From the NCBI RefSeq assembly GCF_028401955.1, contig NZ_JAQOTJ010000003.1, positions 372,001 to 436,000 of the forward strand: DNA of 64,000 bases, given 5' to 3'. The first letter of the stretch is position 1, and every line of letters starts with the position of its first letter. The notes under the pieces are model-generated. The model did not search any database, had not been told where the DNA came from, and saw nothing but the letters and a program-made list of their open reading frames with translations. Positions 62,906-64,000 of this stretch are shown here, one piece after another. Source of the DNA: Bacillus sp. BP-3. Lineage in GTDB: Bacteria > Bacillota > Bacilli > Bacillales > Bacillaceae_G. Made by a program: the position numbers and the translations under genes.

Positions 62906-64000
62906 TTATACTGGATAAACTGGATGTTTACGATCTGTAAATATTTGATATTTACTCATATACATTTCAAAACGTTGCTTCAATTCAGTGCGTAATTGAT
63001 TTGGATGAACGATACCATCAATAACCATCTCTGATGCAAGACGATAAATATCAATGTCCTGCTTATACTCTTCACGCTTTTGCGCGATAAAGGCTGGGCG
63101 CTCTTCTTCTGGCAGTGCTGCAATTTTATTTGCATACACTGCGTTTACCGCTGCTTCTGGTCCCATTACCGCAATTGAAGCTGTTGGAAGAGCAAGGCAG
63201 CAATCAGGTTCAAATGCAGGGCCTGCCATCGCATATAAACCAGCACCATATGCTTTTCTTACAACGATAGAGATTTTCGGCACAGTTGCTTCACTCATAG
63301 CGGAAATCATTTTCGCACCGTGACGAATAATACCAGCTCGCTCTACCTTCGTACCAATCATAAAGCCTGGTACATCAGCTAAGAATAAAAGCGGAATGTG
63401 GTAAGCATCGCATAGTGTTATAAATTTCGCTGCTTTATCAGCAGAGTCATGGAATAATACGCCGCCTTTCATACGAGGCTGATTCGCAATAATCCCAATT
63501 GACATACCGTTAATACGCGCAAAGCCCGTAATAAGTTCTTGTGCAAATAGCTTTTTCACTTCAAAGAAAGAGTCCTCATCAATTACACGTTTAATTAGAT
63601 CGTGCATATTAAAAGGTGCATTTTGATTTTCCGGGATAATTTGTTCTAATGTTTTTTCGAATTCTTTCGGTTCTTGAGGTTCTGTCATTGGAGCTTTTTC
63701 TAAGTAGTTGCTTGGAAAGTAAGAAATATAGTGACGTGCTTTTGAAATGGCATCTTCTTCTGTTTTGCAAAGTACATCTCCGCATCCAGATACAGAGCAA
63801 TGCATACGTGCTCCACCCATTTCTTCTAATGTCACTTTTTCACCGATTACCATTTCAGCCATACGAGGTGAACCAAGGTACATAGATGCATTTCCTTCAA
63901 CCATCATTACAACGTCGCAGAAAGCAGGAATGTATGCACCACCTGCAGCAGATGGACCGAATAGTAAACAAATTTGTGGTACTTTTCCAGATAATTTCAC
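62906..64000 (-). CDS. biotin-dependent acyl-CoA carboxyltransferase beta subunit, C-terminal part (runs off right edge)
   Basis: The last 364 residues of a carboxyl transferase. The oxyanion-hole loops are CLLFGPSAAGGAYIPAFCDV and, later, VRKAYGAGLYAMAGPAFEPD. ADVPGFMIGTKVERAGIIRHGAK is the second-domain motif. The form matches the MccB/YngE group that carboxylates 3-methylcrotonyl-CoA or propionyl-CoA with a biotin carrier subunit. The N-terminus and partners lie beyond 64000. With the downstream synthetase it suggests a leucine/isovalerate catabolic cluster. Confidence 0.93.
   Translation of the reverse strand: MKLSGKVPQICLLFGPSAAGGAYIPAFCDVVMMVEGNASMYLGSPRMAEMVIGEKVTLEEMGGARMHCSVSGCGDVLCKTEEDAISKARHYISYFPSNYLEKAPMTEPQEPKEFEKTLEQIIPENQNAPFNMHDLIKRVIDEDSFFEVKKLFAQELITGFARINGMSIGIIANQPRMKGGVLFHDSADKAAKFITLCDAYHIPLLFLADVPGFMIGTKVERAGIIRHGAKMISAMSEATVPKISIVVRKAYGAGLYAMAGPAFEPDCCLALPTASIAVMGPEAAVNAVYANKIAALPEEERPAFIAQKREEYKQDIDIYRLASEMVIDGIVHPNQLRTELKQRFEMYMSKYQIFTDRKHPVYPV

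Noticed and set aside
1-64000. Defence island, prophage, CRISPR array or biosynthetic gene cluster
   Set aside because: No regularly spaced repeats, phage structural genes, restriction or Cas proteins, or synthase genes were seen. Most novelty here is gene decay, regulation and small ORFs.

Overview
The window reads as chromosome of a Bacillus cereus-group bacterium. It is AT-rich, has strong AAGGAGG-type ribosome binding sites, frequent GTG/TTG starts and T-tailed hairpin terminators. It carries a spore gene (sspH family) plus many families typical of that group: MocR regulators, DUF6241, DUF3221, a PadR/DUF2812 pair and a type I pullulanase. No tRNA, rRNA, CRISPR array, prophage or complete insertion sequence was seen. 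All names come from reading motifs by eye.

Layout. 1-2334: start of an ABC transporter ATPase gene, divergent from an OmpR-type response regulator and histidine kinase. 2344-6050: mocR-ddl-alr operon for D-alanyl-D-alanine synthesis, with a palindromic operator candidate. 6187-6394: decayed copy of the end of the same kinase gene. 6407-10664: DUF421 protein, SDR enzyme, PH-domain membrane protein, and a tandem glycine riboswitch ahead of an AGCS symporter. 10850-13246: GNAT enzyme, then remnants (MFS, nucleotidyltransferase) and an SdpI-like protein. 13971-18372: MoxR/DUF58/transglutaminase operon. 18443-20404: truncated DinB, isochorismatase, beta-lactamase-family remnant and a run of hairpins. 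20540-25142: GNAT/pentapeptide fusion, MocR with divergent EamA transporter, AhpD-like protein and Lrp regulator. 25236-27709: two DUF6241 proteins facing each other around a 30-residue ORF and an IS66 remnant. 28175-30332: MarR-controlled NmrA operon.

30427-43503 is a mixed housekeeping/accessory stretch: hydrolases, MazG-like protein, M3 peptidase, a murB, GrpB, nucleosidase, GNAT, an APH/YqeK-like pair, PAP2 phosphatase, several remnants and two small membrane proteins. 43519-44016 is a SUKH protein. 44368-49679 holds two secreted enzymes, a pullulanase with a promoter and cre site, and an S15 peptidase. 50364-52646: another 30-residue ORF, Nudix, methyltransferase and deaminase. 52722-56743: secreted M1 peptidase and a histidine phosphatase, set among duplicated and decayed material that includes a dead and a live sspH. 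57063-60206: PadR/DUF2812 and a 5'-truncated FtsX-type permease. 60269-64000: zinc-ribbon protein, acyl-CoA synthetase and the C-terminal part of a biotin-dependent carboxyltransferase.

The main theme is gene loss and local duplication. At least ten protein remnants can be read, several with an identifiable lesion. I did not find a clearly new multi-gene defence or biosynthetic system. The best candidates for new biology are the GNAT/pentapeptide fusion, the two 30-residue ORFs, the DUF6241 pair and the SUKH/membrane-protein group.
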